A DNA stretch of 64,000 bases from Gulosibacter macacae (GCF_003865375.1 NZ_RQVS01000001.1:248001-312000), one strand, 5' to 3'. Numbered from the stretch's first letter, positions 1-8,450 are shown. Translations and numbers: made by a program. Notes: a model not told the origin generated them from the sequence alone.

Positions 1-416
1 CCCTGGGCCTGCATCTGGCGAATCTGGTACTTGAGGCCGAGCGCGACGCCCTTGACGTCAACGGCCATGATGCCGTCCCACACGTTCGCGTCGAAGTCGG
101 CGATGGGAGCCTGATCGGGAGCGCGGGCGGCGTTGTTCACGGCAACGTTGAGTTCGCCATACGTGTCGACGGCAAACTTCACCATTGCCTCGACCTCGGC
201 TTCGTTCGAGACGTCGACGTGCACGAAGGATGCTTCGCCACCGTTCGCCTTGATTTCTTCGGTGACCTTCTGGCCGAGTTCGTCGTTAAAGTCAGCAACG
301 ACGACCTTGGCACCAGCGGATGCGAAGAGCTTGGCGGTTGCCTCGCCCATGCCCATAGCCGCGCCGGTGACAATGGCGACCTTGCCTTCGAGAACGGGGA
401 ACGTCTGGTTGGTCAT
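1..416 (-). CDS. SDR-family oxidoreductase, 3' end cut by window edge
   Basis: This is a short-chain dehydrogenase/reductase, probably an NAD(P)-dependent cytoplasmic alcohol/ketone oxidoreductase. The visible N-terminal 138 residues contain the Rossmann dinucleotide-binding motif TGAAMGMG near residues 18-25, an acidic residue after beta-2 (VVVADF) that favours NAD(H), the HVDVS segment and NNAA, the structural NNAG equivalent. The catalytic Tyr-Lys pair would lie beyond the window edge. The ATG at 416 is preceded by a perfect AGGAGG four bases upstream, which fixes the start. The substrate cannot be inferred. Confidence 0.9.
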   Translation of the reverse strand, partial: MTNQTFPVLEGKVAIVTGAAMGMGEATAKLFASAGAKVVVADFNDELGQKVTEEIKANGGEASFVHVDVSNEAEVEAMVKFAVDTYGELNVAVNNAARAPDQAPIADFDANVWDGIMAVDVKGVALGLKYQIRQMQAQ

Positions 417-542
417 GCTTCCTCCTGCGTTGGGTGAGGACCGCACAGATGCGCGGCGTTCATCCATCTTCTGAAACGAAAGCGACCAAAGCCTGCGTGC
501 GAGCGGAACCGCGGCGGTCAAGCCGGTAGCATGTCGCTGTTC

Positions 543-619
543 GGGGCGGTAGCTCAGCAGGTCAGAGCAGTGGACTCATAATCCATCGGTCACGGGTTCA
601 AGTCCCGTCCGCCCTACCA
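543..619 (+). tRNA. tRNA with CAT anticodon (Met, or Ile2)
   Basis: A complete cloverleaf can be folded. The acceptor GGGGCGG pairs with CCGCCCT, the D arm is GCTC/GAGC, the anticodon loop is CTCATAA (anticodon CAT), the T arm is ACGGG-TTCAAGT-CCCGT, and CCA is encoded. Absence of initiator features (no GGG/CCC anticodon stem) excludes tRNA-fMet. Elongator Met and the lysidine-modified Ile2 cannot be told apart with certainty by eye. Confidence 0.93.
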
Positions 620-725
620 AGATGTGGACGCCGTCAAACGTGCAATTCGTTTTCATGCAAACTAGGCTCTCTCGGGTGGTCGTGTTCGGTCCGTTTGCTT
701 GGGTCGATCTATCTGATGGGGTCCC

Positions 726-2744
726 TTGAAGGAAAAGAAGTTTTCGCGCCGCCGCGCGATGCGAGCAAGGGTCAGCGGCCTCGCACTCGCGTTGTTTGCC
801 GGCATCCTGCCCACGGCGCTGGCAGGCTCGGCCGTGGCGCAGACGGCAAGTGCGTATGTCGACTCAAAGGGCAACCCCGTCACGATCGAGCAGCTCCGCC
901 AGGCTGGCAACGACACCGTTGCCTTCTTGTACGAGGGTGCCGCTGCCGATGTGCCGCGCCCGGCAGACATGGACATCTGGCCCTCGGGCGATGTCTACGA
1001 CAGCTTCAACATTCAGCCGGTCACGCCGATCGCCGACGGTGAAGTTGGCATGTGTGCCGTGACCATGATGGGGCAATCACAGGGCTTCAACATCGTGCGC
1101 ACGTCGCCGACGGCGGTTGGTAGCTACCGCGACGTCACCCGCGACTTCGCGCAAACCACACCCCTCGTCGCTCAGACGCGCTACGACCAGCAGCCCCAGT
1201 TCGACAACGGCTACATGCTGACTCGCCCGGCAACAACGGCCGATGCGGCTGACGCGCTCACTGAATCGGGTCGCGTGCAGGTCGTCGGCGCCGACGCTGG
1301 ATACTTCACCCTCGCCATGGACGGCTGGGGCGACCACTACTACGTCAACGCCGCCATCGGCGAGATGAACCAGAGCTCGCGACTGCGCATCGCCACGGCC
1401 GAAGACGTGAACAACTTCCGCTTGGTGCTCCGCCTTGACTCGGTCACCGACGTCGACCACTCGGTCACCGCAATGAACAACTGGACCGGTTGGTGGGCTC
1501 CCGGCTACACGCAGGCCCCGAGCGCGAACTTCACGGTCACGTACGAGGTCTCGAACGGCGTCACCTACGCCATCGTCGAAGCCACGACGATCCCGGCCGA
1601 CACCTGGGCAACCATTACCTTCCACGGGCGCGTGCCAGCTGACGCATACGTGGCGGGCGGCCAACTCTTCTCGTGGTCGGCAGCGACCGCAAGCTTCCCG
1701 AACCTCGGATGCGAAATGCCAACACCGCGCTGGGACGAGACCTCGCACTTCCCGGGCGCCTCAGTGAGCCTGCCGAATGTCGGCGATGTCATCCCGCAGG
1801 GCACGACTCCCGCCGAGACCACCGTCACCGCTGCCAGCATCGATTGGGCGACGACCACCGGTACGACCACCGGCGAGGTCTCCATCGACGCGGCCACCGG
1901 CGTACTCACGACCGAAGTTCCCGCGGATGCGGTCCCGGGCACTTACACCGTGCCGGTCACGATCACCTACGGTGACGGTACCTCGCAGATTGTCGACGTC
2001 ATCATCAACGTTCTCCCCGTTGCCGCCTACTTGGATACGACGGTGAACCAGGGTGAAACCGCGACCGTTGCGGCGCCGCTCGACCAGGCGGGCAACGCCA
2101 TGCCCGAGGGCACGACCTACGCACCCGGAACCGATGTTCCCGCCTGGGCAACGGTCAACGCCGACGGCACCATCACTGTGTCGCCCGACGCCACCGTTCC
2201 CGCCGATGTCTACGAGGTCCCGGTCGTCGTGACGTTGCCAAGTGGCGAGGTCACGACCGTCATCGCCAAGGTCACTGTCGTCAACCCGAATGCTCCCGCG
2301 TACGAGAATGGCACGGTCAAGCAGAGCGAAACCATCACCATTCCAACCCCGGCGAACCCTGATGGTTCGGCGCCGCCGGAGGGCACCACGTATGCTCCTG
2401 GCGACAACGTGCCGAGCTGGGTCGCTGTGAACGAAGACGGCACGCTCACCGCGTCGCCCGGAACCGATGTCGCCCCCGGCGACTACTCGGTGAACGTCCT
2501 TGTCAACTACCCGGATGGCAGCACCGCCACGATCACCGCAGTGATCACTGTGGTGGCGCCCGTTCCGCCGGTAGGCACCGACCCGGCAACGACTGCTTCG
2601 GTTGCCCCCGCCGCTGGAGGCTCAAGCCTTGCGAGTACCGGTGCCGATGCATCCGGTCTCGTCTGGTTCGCTGCCCCGATCGCCTTCGCCGGCGCTGCGC
2701 TGCTGTTCACCGCACGCCGACGTGGTCAGCGTGACCACAACTAG
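726..2744 (+). CDS. Secreted surface protein with Rib-like repeats and LAxTG sorting signal
   Basis: This is a 672-residue exported protein predicted to be covalently attached to the cell wall. A TTG start gives a typical signal peptide: KKFSRRR basic region, hydrophobic core, and AVA-Q cleavage near residue 38. The body up to about residue 340 matches no family I recognise. It is followed by three tandem beta-rich modules of about 85 residues with YPDG/YGDG-type strands, resembling Rib/alpha-like repeats. The C-terminus has LASTG at 635-639, a hydrophobic segment and RRRGQR. LAxTG is the motif recognised by class E sortases of actinobacteria. No sortase gene is in the window. An alternative start is the ATG at 759. 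The adhesin-like role is inference. Confidence 0.8.
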   Translation: MKEKKFSRRRAMRARVSGLALALFAGILPTALAGSAVAQTASAYVDSKGNPVTIEQLRQAGNDTVAFLYEGAAADVPRPADMDIWPSGDVYDSFNIQPVTPIADGEVGMCAVTMMGQSQGFNIVRTSPTAVGSYRDVTRDFAQTTPLVAQTRYDQQPQFDNGYMLTRPATTADAADALTESGRVQVVGADAGYFTLAMDGWGDHYYVNAAIGEMNQSSRLRIATAEDVNNFRLVLRLDSVTDVDHSVTAMNNWTGWWAPGYTQAPSANFTVTYEVSNGVTYAIVEATTIPADTWATITFHGRVPADAYVAGGQLFSWSAATASFPNLGCEMPTPRWDETSHFPGASVSLPNVGDVIPQGTTPAETTVTAASIDWATTTGTTTGEVSIDAATGVLTTEVPADAVPGTYTVPVTITYGDGTSQIVDVIINVLPVAAYLDTTVNQGETATVAAPLDQAGNAMPEGTTYAPGTDVPAWATVNADGTITVSPDATVPADVYEVPVVVTLPSGEVTTVIAKVTVVNPNAPAYENGTVKQSETITIPTPANPDGSAPPEGTTYAPGDNVPSWVAVNEDGTLTASPGTDVAPGDYSVNVLVNYPDGSTATITAVITVVAPVPPVGTDPATTASVAPAAGGSSLASTGADASGLVWFAAPIAFAGAALLFTARRRGQRDHN

Positions 2745-3128
2745 CGCTCGATAACGCCACATCACCGGGCCGGTCATTCAATTGAATGGCCGGCTCGCGG
2801 TGTTTCCACCAGCTCGCGGGGCGGACATTCCAGCGCGTGACAAGTCAGTTCGACTTCATCTCGAGCGCTAGATCTTCGTGCGTGCGTTACTCGACGAGAC
2901 GTGATGTTGGACGAGAGGTTCTGGGATGGCCCACCACATACTTGTGCCCGAAGCGACCGCAACTTCGGGCGCCGCGCATCTGCATGGTCGGGCGCAAAGG
3001 CTGAACGTTCAACGTCGCTGGCCGAGGCATCGTCGCTGGCAATGAAATCCCTTCGGCGGCCCATCGAATTCGGCAACGCCTGGCGCCACACCTAGCCCCG
3101 CGCGTCAACTGATGTTTACTTAGTTGGC
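2745..3128. other. Intergenic region without a convincing gene
   Basis: About 390 bases separate the surface-protein gene and glgP. Apart from the terminator hairpin and the glgP promoter I see no gene. Short open frames occur on both strands but lack ribosome-binding sites, recognisable motifs and the third-position GC bias of the neighbours. Confidence 0.5.
2767..2796 (+). terminator. Hairpin after the surface-protein gene
   Basis: GCCGGTCATTC and GAATGGCCGGC form an 11-bp stem (one G-T pair) around an AATT loop, beginning 22 bases after the stop codon. It lacks a clear T tract, so it is a probable but not perfect intrinsic terminator. Confidence 0.6.
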
Positions 3129-3140
3129 TAGGCTGGCGGG
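3129..3140 (+). promoter_or_regulatory. Leaderless-type -10 box of glgP
   Basis: TAGGCT at 3129-3134 is followed by exactly six bases and then the GTG start of glgP. There is no Shine-Dalgarno sequence. This spacing predicts transcription starting on the first base of the start codon. Confidence 0.6.
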
Positions 3141-5699
3141 GTGAAGGCATTTGATTCTCTTAACGTGCAGACCATCCTCCCTGAAGCGTTGCGCCCGCTC
3201 GAGGTGATCTCGAAGAACCTTCGGTGGTCTTGGCGCCCCGAGTCGGAGCGACTGTTCCGGTCGATCGACGACCACCTGTGGCGTGAAACCGGCCACAACC
3301 CGGTGGTTCTCCTCAAGCGCATTTCGGCCTCGCGTGCCGAAGAACTCGCAAACGACGCCGAGTTCCTCCACCGGATGCAGCAGGAGGTCGAAGAGCTCGA
3401 GACCTACCTTGCCCTCGACCGCTGGTACGAGAAGCAGACCCGCGGCACCGAAGATGCTGACACGATCGTCGCCTACTTCTCGATGGAGTTCGGCATCGCC
3501 CAGTCGCTGCCCATCTACTCGGGTGGTCTCGGCGTGCTCTCGGGCGACCACATGAAGTCGGCCTCCGACCTCGGCGCCCCGATCATCGGTATCGGCCTTC
3601 TCTACACTTACGGCTACTTCTCGCAGACGCTCTCGCGCGAAGGCTGGCAGCAGGAGCGCTACACGCAGCACGCACCCGAAGACCTCGCCGTCACTCCGGT
3701 GCTTGACAAGACTGGCGAGCAGCTCCACGTGAGCGTCACCTTCCCGGGTGACCGCGAAGTTCAGATTGCGGTGTGGAAGGCACAGGTCGGCAACGCGCCG
3801 CTGCTGCTGCTCGACACGAACATCCCGGCGAACGACGAAGACATGCGTTCGATCACCGACCGTCTCTACGGTGGCGACGCCGAGCACCGCATCAAGCAGG
3901 AGCTCGTCCTCGGTGTTGGTGGCGTTCGCGCCGTCCAGGCCTACTGCGAGATCGAGGGCCTCAGCCAGCCCGACGTTTACCACATGAACGAAGGCCACGC
4001 TGGTTTCTCGGGCACCGAGCGCATCGGCCAGCTGATCCGCCAGGGCGAGACCTTTGAGACCGCCCTCGCGGTCGTGCGTGCCTCGACCATCTTTACCACG
4101 CACACCCCCGTGCCGGCCGGTATCGACCGATTCGACATGAACCTTGCGGCCCGCTACCTGCAGGCCGACGAGCAGGGCTTGAGCAAGCTCGCCCCCGGCG
4201 TGCCGGTAGCTCGCGTCATGGAACTCGGCGCCGAAGACGACCTCTCGCGCTTCAATATGGCCCACCTGGGTCTGCGTTCGGCACAGTATGCGAACGGTGT
4301 CGCGAAGTTGCACGGCAAGGTCTCGCGCGGCATGTTCCGCGACCTCTACCCGAACTTCGACCAGCGCGAAGTGCCGATCACCTCGATCACCAACGGTGTC
4401 CACATCCCCACCTGGACCCGTGGCCCGATCAAGTCGGTCGTCGCGGCTATGTCGGGCGGCCGCGACCTCGCCACCGCAAACCACTGGCGCGAGGCTGACG
4501 CAGTCGGTTCCCCCGAACTCTGGCGCATTCGCAATGAACTGCGCAGCGACCTCATCACCCGGGCGCGCCGCCTGGTGCGTCAGTCGTGGGTGGCCCGCGG
4601 TGCGCAAGAAGCCGAGCTCGGCTGGACCAACAACATCCTCGATGACAAGGTGCTCACCGTCGGTTTCGCCCGTCGAGTCTCCACCTACAAGCGCCTCACG
4701 CTCATGCTCCAGAACCCCGAGCGTCTGCGTCGCATTCTTACGAACCCTGACCGTCCGGTGCAGTTCATCATCGCCGGGAAGGCGCACCCGGCCGATATGG
4801 GCGGCAAGCAGCTCCTTCAGGAACTCGTGCGCTTCGCCGATGAGGCGGGCGTGCGCGACCGCATCATCTTCCTGCCCGACTACGACGTGACGATCGCGAA
4901 GTTCCTCGTGGCCGGCTCTGACATCTGGCTCAACAACCCGATTCGTCCGCAGGAAGCCTCGGGTACTTCGGGCATGAAGGCCGTCATGAACGGCTGCCTC
5001 ACGCTGTCGATCTCTGACGGCTGGTGGGATGAGTTCCGCGACGACACCGTCGGCTGGACCATTCCCGAGGCTGTCACCAACGATGAGCGTCAGCGTGACC
5101 TGCTCGAATCGGAGGCGCTCTACGACCTCCTCGAGCACGAGATCGCACCGCTGTTCTACGACCGCGACGAGCAGGGCATCCCGCAAGACTGGGTGTCGAA
5201 GGTTCGCCGTTCGATGTCGATCGTCGGCCCGCAGGTGAGCGCCGAACGCATGGTGCGCGACTACTGCACCGAGCTTTACATGCCGGCCGGCCGCTCAGCT
5301 CGCGCCGCACTGAACGAGGGCGCCGCGCGCGAGTTCGCTGAGTGGCAGCAGAAGGTGCGTGCATCCTGGCCGCTCGTTGTCGTGCACGATGTGCGCAACG
5401 AGACCGCATCGCCCGTCGCCGGTGGCAACGTCGAGATCACCGCGAAGGTGAGCCTCGGCGACCTCGAGGCGAAGGATGTCAAGGTCGAGGCGATCATCGG
5501 TCGCGTCGACGAGGCGGGCAACCTGGTTGCCCCGCGTTCGGTCGAGATGGCACTCAACGGTTGGGACGACGACCGCTGGGGCGCCTCAATTGAGATCGAC
5601 GACCCGGGCAACTTCGGTTACACCGTGCGTGCGGTGCCGAAGCATGCGCTACTGCGCTCGCCTGCGGAAATGGGCCTCGTGCAGCTGCCTCGCAAGTAG
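3141..5699 (+). CDS. glgP: Alpha-glucan (glycogen/maltodextrin) phosphorylase
   Basis: This enzyme releases glucose-1-phosphate from alpha-1,4-glucans by phosphorolysis, a cytosolic PLP-dependent step of glycogen breakdown. The protein has 852 residues and is of the bacterial/archaeal type, with an N-terminal domain (residues 1-110, SLNVQTILPEAL, NLRWSWRPE) preceding the catalytic fold. Supporting motifs are YFSMEFGI and SGGLGVLSGDH (substrate site), HMNEGH, TTHTPVPAG, TNGVHIPTW, and the PLP-lysine region EASGTSGMKAVMNG with Lys near residue 613. The C-terminal 100 residues form an added beta-rich segment. It starts with GTG directly behind a leaderless -10 box, and a hairpin follows the stop. 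It is monocistronic. Confidence 0.96.
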   Translation: MKAFDSLNVQTILPEALRPLEVISKNLRWSWRPESERLFRSIDDHLWRETGHNPVVLLKRISASRAEELANDAEFLHRMQQEVEELETYLALDRWYEKQTRGTEDADTIVAYFSMEFGIAQSLPIYSGGLGVLSGDHMKSASDLGAPIIGIGLLYTYGYFSQTLSREGWQQERYTQHAPEDLAVTPVLDKTGEQLHVSVTFPGDREVQIAVWKAQVGNAPLLLLDTNIPANDEDMRSITDRLYGGDAEHRIKQELVLGVGGVRAVQAYCEIEGLSQPDVYHMNEGHAGFSGTERIGQLIRQGETFETALAVVRASTIFTTHTPVPAGIDRFDMNLAARYLQADEQGLSKLAPGVPVARVMELGAEDDLSRFNMAHLGLRSAQYANGVAKLHGKVSRGMFRDLYPNFDQREVPITSITNGVHIPTWTRGPIKSVVAAMSGGRDLATANHWREADAVGSPELWRIRNELRSDLITRARRLVRQSWVARGAQEAELGWTNNILDDKVLTVGFARRVSTYKRLTLMLQNPERLRRILTNPDRPVQFIIAGKAHPADMGGKQLLQELVRFADEAGVRDRIIFLPDYDVTIAKFLVAGSDIWLNNPIRPQEASGTSGMKAVMNGCLTLSISDGWWDEFRDDTVGWTIPEAVTNDERQRDLLESEALYDLLEHEIAPLFYDRDEQGIPQDWVSKVRRSMSIVGPQVSAERMVRDYCTELYMPAGRSARAALNEGAAREFAEWQQKVRASWPLVVVHDVRNETASPVAGGNVEITAKVSLGDLEAKDVKVEAIIGRVDEAGNLVAPRSVEMALNGWDDDRWGASIEIDDPGNFGYTVRAVPKHALLRSPAEMGLVQLPRK

Positions 5700-5717
5700 G
5701 GTTCACAGCTAGATAGG

Positions 5718-5752
5718 GATGCGGTCTCGGGCAGTTGGCTCGGGACCGCATC
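5718..5752 (+). terminator. Probable glgP terminator
   Basis: GATGCGGTC and GACCGCATC form a 9-bp stem 18 bases after the glgP stop. The loop contains a further CGGG/CTCGG pairing possibility. It is followed by GCTCTTCC. Confidence 0.6.
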
Positions 5753-5768
5753 GCTCTTCCGTGGCCGC

Positions 5769-5844
5769 GTACCAATCTGTGCCACACACGAGCTCATCTC
5801 CCGCTGAGAGGGTACATAGCGCCCTGTGAGGCACAGATTCGTAC
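5769..5844. repeat. 15-bp inverted repeat with 46-base spacer
   Basis: GTACCAATCTGTGCC at 5769-5783 and GGCACAGATTCGTAC at 5830-5844 are inverted copies with a single mismatch. They lie in the 366-base gap between glgP and the DUF3145 gene. No open frame lies between the arms. It could be a large hairpin RNA, a paired operator, or the relic of a small mobile element. Confidence 0.7.
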
Positions 5845-5923
5845 AGGGAGGGTGGCGGCTGGATGAGTTTCGCCGTCAACTACGTCGCTCGCCGAAACAC
5901 GCCGCGCCGGATGAATCACACCC

Positions 5924-5953
5924 TTGTCGTTTAGCACTAACGTCAGGCATAAT
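5924..5953 (+). promoter_or_regulatory. Candidate sigma-70 promoter upstream of DUF3145 gene
   Basis: TTGTCG at 5924-5929 and CATAAT at 5948-5953 are separated by 18 bases. They would give a leader of roughly 105 bases before the ATG at 6066, which has its own strong ribosome-binding site. Confidence 0.45.
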
Positions 5954-6065
5954 TCCGGTGACGGCATTGATTTGTCGCTAATCGAATAACGCGGTGTCAG
6001 CTGAAACTCGCAGTCACGGAATGGTCGTAGGGGAAGACGTACCACCCGTAACACTGGAGGAAATC

Positions 6066-6569
6066 ATGACTGCACCGACCACGCGCGGCGTGCTTTATGT
6101 GCACTCCGCGCCACGCGCACTGTGCCAGCACGTTGAATGGGGGCTAGGGCGCGCCATCGGCGTTGCCGCCCACCTGCCGTGGATCGCACAGCCGGTGATT
6201 CCTGGCACCGTACGCGCCGAGTACGCCTGGGAAGGCAAGCCCGGCACCGGTGCCGCCATTGCCTCGCAGCTGCGCGGCTGGGAGCACCTGCGCTTCGAGG
6301 TGACCGAAGACCCAAGTGAGAACGTCGACGGCGGTCGTTGGATGCACACGCCGGGCCTCGGCATCTTTTTTGCGCAGACGGATGCTGCCGGGAACGTCGT
6401 CGTCCCCGAAGACCGAGTGCGATACGCGCTTGAGGTCGCCGGGGGCAACACGACCGAGTTGCACCGCGAACTGCGCCTGGCGCTCGGCCAGGCCTGGGAC
6501 GAAGAGCTTGAGCCTTTCCGCACCGCGGGCGACGAGAGCCCGGTCGTCTGGATGCACCGGGTCGGCTAA
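6066..6569 (+). CDS. DUF3145 family protein
   Basis: This is a 167-residue soluble protein of the DUF3145 family, which is confined to actinobacteria and usually found next to the fatty-acid synthase operon, as here. The diagnostic N-terminus GVLYVHSAPRALCQHVEWG and the central LRGWEHLRFEVTEDPS are clear. There are no signal peptide or membrane segments. The ATG at 6066 was chosen because GGAGG lies six bases upstream; an in-frame GTG at 5994 has no such support. The biochemical function is unknown. The gene is convergent with fabF. Confidence 0.9.
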   Translation: MTAPTTRGVLYVHSAPRALCQHVEWGLGRAIGVAAHLPWIAQPVIPGTVRAEYAWEGKPGTGAAIASQLRGWEHLRFEVTEDPSENVDGGRWMHTPGLGIFFAQTDAAGNVVVPEDRVRYALEVAGGNTTELHRELRLALGQAWDEELEPFRTAGDESPVVWMHRVG

Positions 6570-6571
6570 TG

Positions 6572-6589
6572 CTTCGAGTGCCTCAGCAC
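6572..6589 (+). repeat. Post-stop repeat copy (CTTCGAG-nn-CCTCAG)
   Basis: CTTCGAGTGCCTCAGCAC begins three bases after the DUF3145 stop codon. The same CTTCGAGnnCCTCAG core recurs after other stop codons at 27273, 32530, 54825 and 62827. Confidence 0.6.
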
Positions 6590-6606
6590 GCGTAAGAGAA
6601 CACGGC

Positions 6607-6639
6607 ACTGCCCCCGCACCGATTCGGTGCGGGGGCAGT
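6607..6639 (+). terminator. Rho-independent terminator of DUF3145 gene
   Basis: ACTGCCCCCGCACCG and CGGTGCGGGGGCAGT form a perfect 15-bp stem with a three-base loop, followed by TTCTTGT. Confidence 0.9.
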
Positions 6640-6655
6640 TTCTTGTGTGGTGGGA

Positions 6656-6756
6656 GTCTCGATACGCTTCGCTACTCGACCAGCCAGGGATGGCCGCTAC
6701 TCGATCAACCAGACCAATTGGTTGGTCGAGTAGGAGCGTAGCGACGGATCGAGACC
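6656..6756. repeat. REP-like intergenic palindrome, copy 1
   Basis: A 100-base imperfect palindrome starts with GTCTCGATACG and ends with GGATCGAGACC. Its core is CTCGATCAACCA, seven bases, then TGGTTGGTCGAG. It sits between the convergent DUF3145 and fabF genes. The same core recurs at 55399-55482 and, decayed, at 27235-27307. Confidence 0.8.
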
Positions 6757-6761
6757 ACCTA

Positions 6762-8018
6762 CTAGTACTTGCGGATTGCGAGCACCGCGTTGTGGCCACC
6801 GAACCCGAACGAGGCCGAGATGGCGAGGTCGCCCTTCTTGAGCTCGATTGGGCGCGGCTCGGTCACGACGTCGAGGCCGATCTCCGGATCCATATTGTCG
6901 ACGTTGATCGTCGGGGGCAACACGCCCTCGTCGAAGGCCAACGCGGTGAACATCGCCTCAATCGCACCGGCGCCACCGAGCAGGTGGCCGGTCGAGGCCT
7001 TCGTGGCGCTCACTGGAATCGAGTCAATGCGCTCGCCGAACACCCGCTTGAACGCGTTGTACTCGGCGATGTCGCCAACTGGAGTCGAAGTAGCGTGCGC
7101 ATTGATGTGCACGACCTCATCAGGTGCCGCACCAGCCTGCTCAAGGGCGGCCTCAACGGCGCGGGACGCACCGGCGCCCTCGGGTTCGGGGGCGGTGATG
7201 TGGTACGCATCCGCGGTCACGCCGCCACCAGCGATTTCGGCGTAGATGTGGGCACCGCGCGCGAGCGCGTGTTCTTCGGTTTCGAGCACGAGTGCCGCAG
7301 CACCTTCACCGAGCACGAAGCCATCGCGGTCGACGTCGTAGGGACGTGAGGCGAGCGTCGGTTCGTCATTGCGCGTCGAGAGTGCCTGCATTGCGGCAAA
7401 GGCGGCAATCGGCAGCGGGTGCACGGCGGCCTCCGAGCCACCAGCGATCACGACATCGGCCTCACCCGACTGCAGGTGTTCGTAGGCCTGGATGATCGAC
7501 TCGGTACTTGACGCGCACGCCGACACGGCCGTGCGAATACCCGCGCGCGCTTCAAGATCCATACCGATGGCCGCACCCGGCGCGTTCGGCATGAGCATCG
7601 GCACCGTGAGCGGCATGACGCGGCGAGCGCCGCGCTCGCGCAACACATCCCAGGCATTGAGGAGCGACCAGACGCCACCAATGCCGGTGGCCCAGTCAAC
7701 GAGCAAGCGCTCCGGTGCTACCGTGCTCGTGCCGCCCTCGCCAAAGCCGGCGTCAGCGAACGCTTCGCGACCGGCGATCAGTGCGTACTGGCTCGAGGGG
7801 TCGAGGCGCTTGGCCTCGACGCGCGTGAGGTGGTCAAAGGGGTCGGCTGCGACCGTGGCCGCGAACTTTACCGGGAGCTCGTTCTCGGCGAACACACCCT
7901 CTCGCTTGAGGGGCTTGGCGCCGGATTCACCGCGCAGCAGGGCCTCCCAAGTGTCGCGAGCAGTGGCCGCGAGCGGCGAGAAGGCGCCGATGCCGGTAAT
8001 GACGATCTTTTTGGTCAT
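6762..8018 (-). CDS. fabF: 3-oxoacyl-[ACP] synthase II
   Basis: This is the condensing enzyme that elongates acyl-ACP with malonyl-ACP in type II fatty-acid synthesis. It has 418 residues from the chosen ATG. The catalytic triad is visible: Cys168 in SACASS, His in NAHATST and His in STGHLLGGAG. The glycine-rich end is SFGFGGHNAV. It is the last gene of fasR-fabD-fabH-acpP-fabF. An in-frame ATG at 8036 adds six residues; neither start has a strong ribosome-binding site, and 8018 gives the usual MTKKIVITG start. A strong hairpin separates it from acpP. Confidence 0.95.
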   Translation of the reverse strand: MTKKIVITGIGAFSPLAATARDTWEALLRGESGAKPLKREGVFAENELPVKFAATVAADPFDHLTRVEAKRLDPSSQYALIAGREAFADAGFGEGGTSTVAPERLLVDWATGIGGVWSLLNAWDVLRERGARRVMPLTVPMLMPNAPGAAIGMDLEARAGIRTAVSACASSTESIIQAYEHLQSGEADVVIAGGSEAAVHPLPIAAFAAMQALSTRNDEPTLASRPYDVDRDGFVLGEGAAALVLETEEHALARGAHIYAEIAGGGVTADAYHITAPEPEGAGASRAVEAALEQAGAAPDEVVHINAHATSTPVGDIAEYNAFKRVFGERIDSIPVSATKASTGHLLGGAGAIEAMFTALAFDEGVLPPTINVDNMDPEIGLDVVTEPRPIELKKGDLAISASFGFGGHNAVLAIRKY

Positions 8019-8065
8019 AGACGGAGTCTCATTCATGGTCGGTCACAAGTGGGTACAACTGGCGT

Positions 8066-8098
8066 CGGTGGGCGGGAGCAAACGCATCCCGCCCACCG
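8066..8098 (-). terminator. Intra-operon hairpin between acpP and fabF
   Basis: CGGTGGGCGGGA and TCCCGCCCACCG form a perfect 12-bp GC-rich stem with a nine-base loop, starting just after the acpP stop. No T tract follows. It may attenuate read-through or stabilise the acpP end of the message, so that ACP is made in excess of FabF. Confidence 0.6.
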
Positions 8099-8104
8099 AA
8101 TCGA

Positions 8105-8356
8105 CTACGCCTCCTGGGCGCCGTCGATGAAGTCGACCGCGTCCTGCACGGTCTTGAGGTTCTCGACCTCAGCGTCGGGGATCTTTACGTCGAACTTCTC
8201 CTCGGCGTTGACGACAATCGTCATCATCGAGATCGAGTCGATGTCGAGGTCGTCGGTGAACGACTTGTCCGCGGTAACCGTGTCAGCGGCGATACCCGTC
8301 TCCTCGTTCACGAGCTCGGCGAGGCCGGCGAGAATCTCATCCTTCGAAAATGCCAT
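8105..8356 (-). CDS. acpP: Acyl carrier protein
   Basis: This 83-residue acidic carrier protein holds growing acyl chains on a phosphopantetheine arm in type II fatty-acid synthesis. The attachment serine is Ser41 in DLDIDSISMM, at the start of helix II (an I-D-S form rather than the common L-D-S). Helix III EEKFDVKIPDAE is typical. AAGGAG lies seven bases upstream of the ATG. It lies between fabH and fabF. Confidence 0.96.
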   Translation of the reverse strand: MAFSKDEILAGLAELVNEETGIAADTVTADKSFTDDLDIDSISMMTIVVNAEEKFDVKIPDAEVENLKTVQDAVDFIDGAQEA

Positions 8357-8450
8357 TTGATACTCCTTGTTTGGTTGTGACCGTTGCCCAGTGTATTAGT
8401 GCGCGGGTCGGGTTCGTTGATGGGGCTATGAGCGCGCCGCGGATGCGGAG

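Noticed and set aside
3120-5186. A 688-codon open frame antisense to glgP
   Set aside because: It is the mirror frame of a high-GC gene. Its translation has no family motifs, while glgP on the other strand has full catalytic motifs.
5795-5840. CGCTGAGAGGGTAC resembling the start of a TPP riboswitch (THI box)
   Set aside because: The obligatory downstream ACCTGATCTGG and GCGTAGGGA elements are missing, and the next gene is not a thiamine gene.
6656-6756. CRISPR array or insertion sequence at the repeated palindrome
   Set aside because: There is one palindromic unit per site, with no regular repeat-spacer series, no cas genes, no transposase and no target-site duplication visible.
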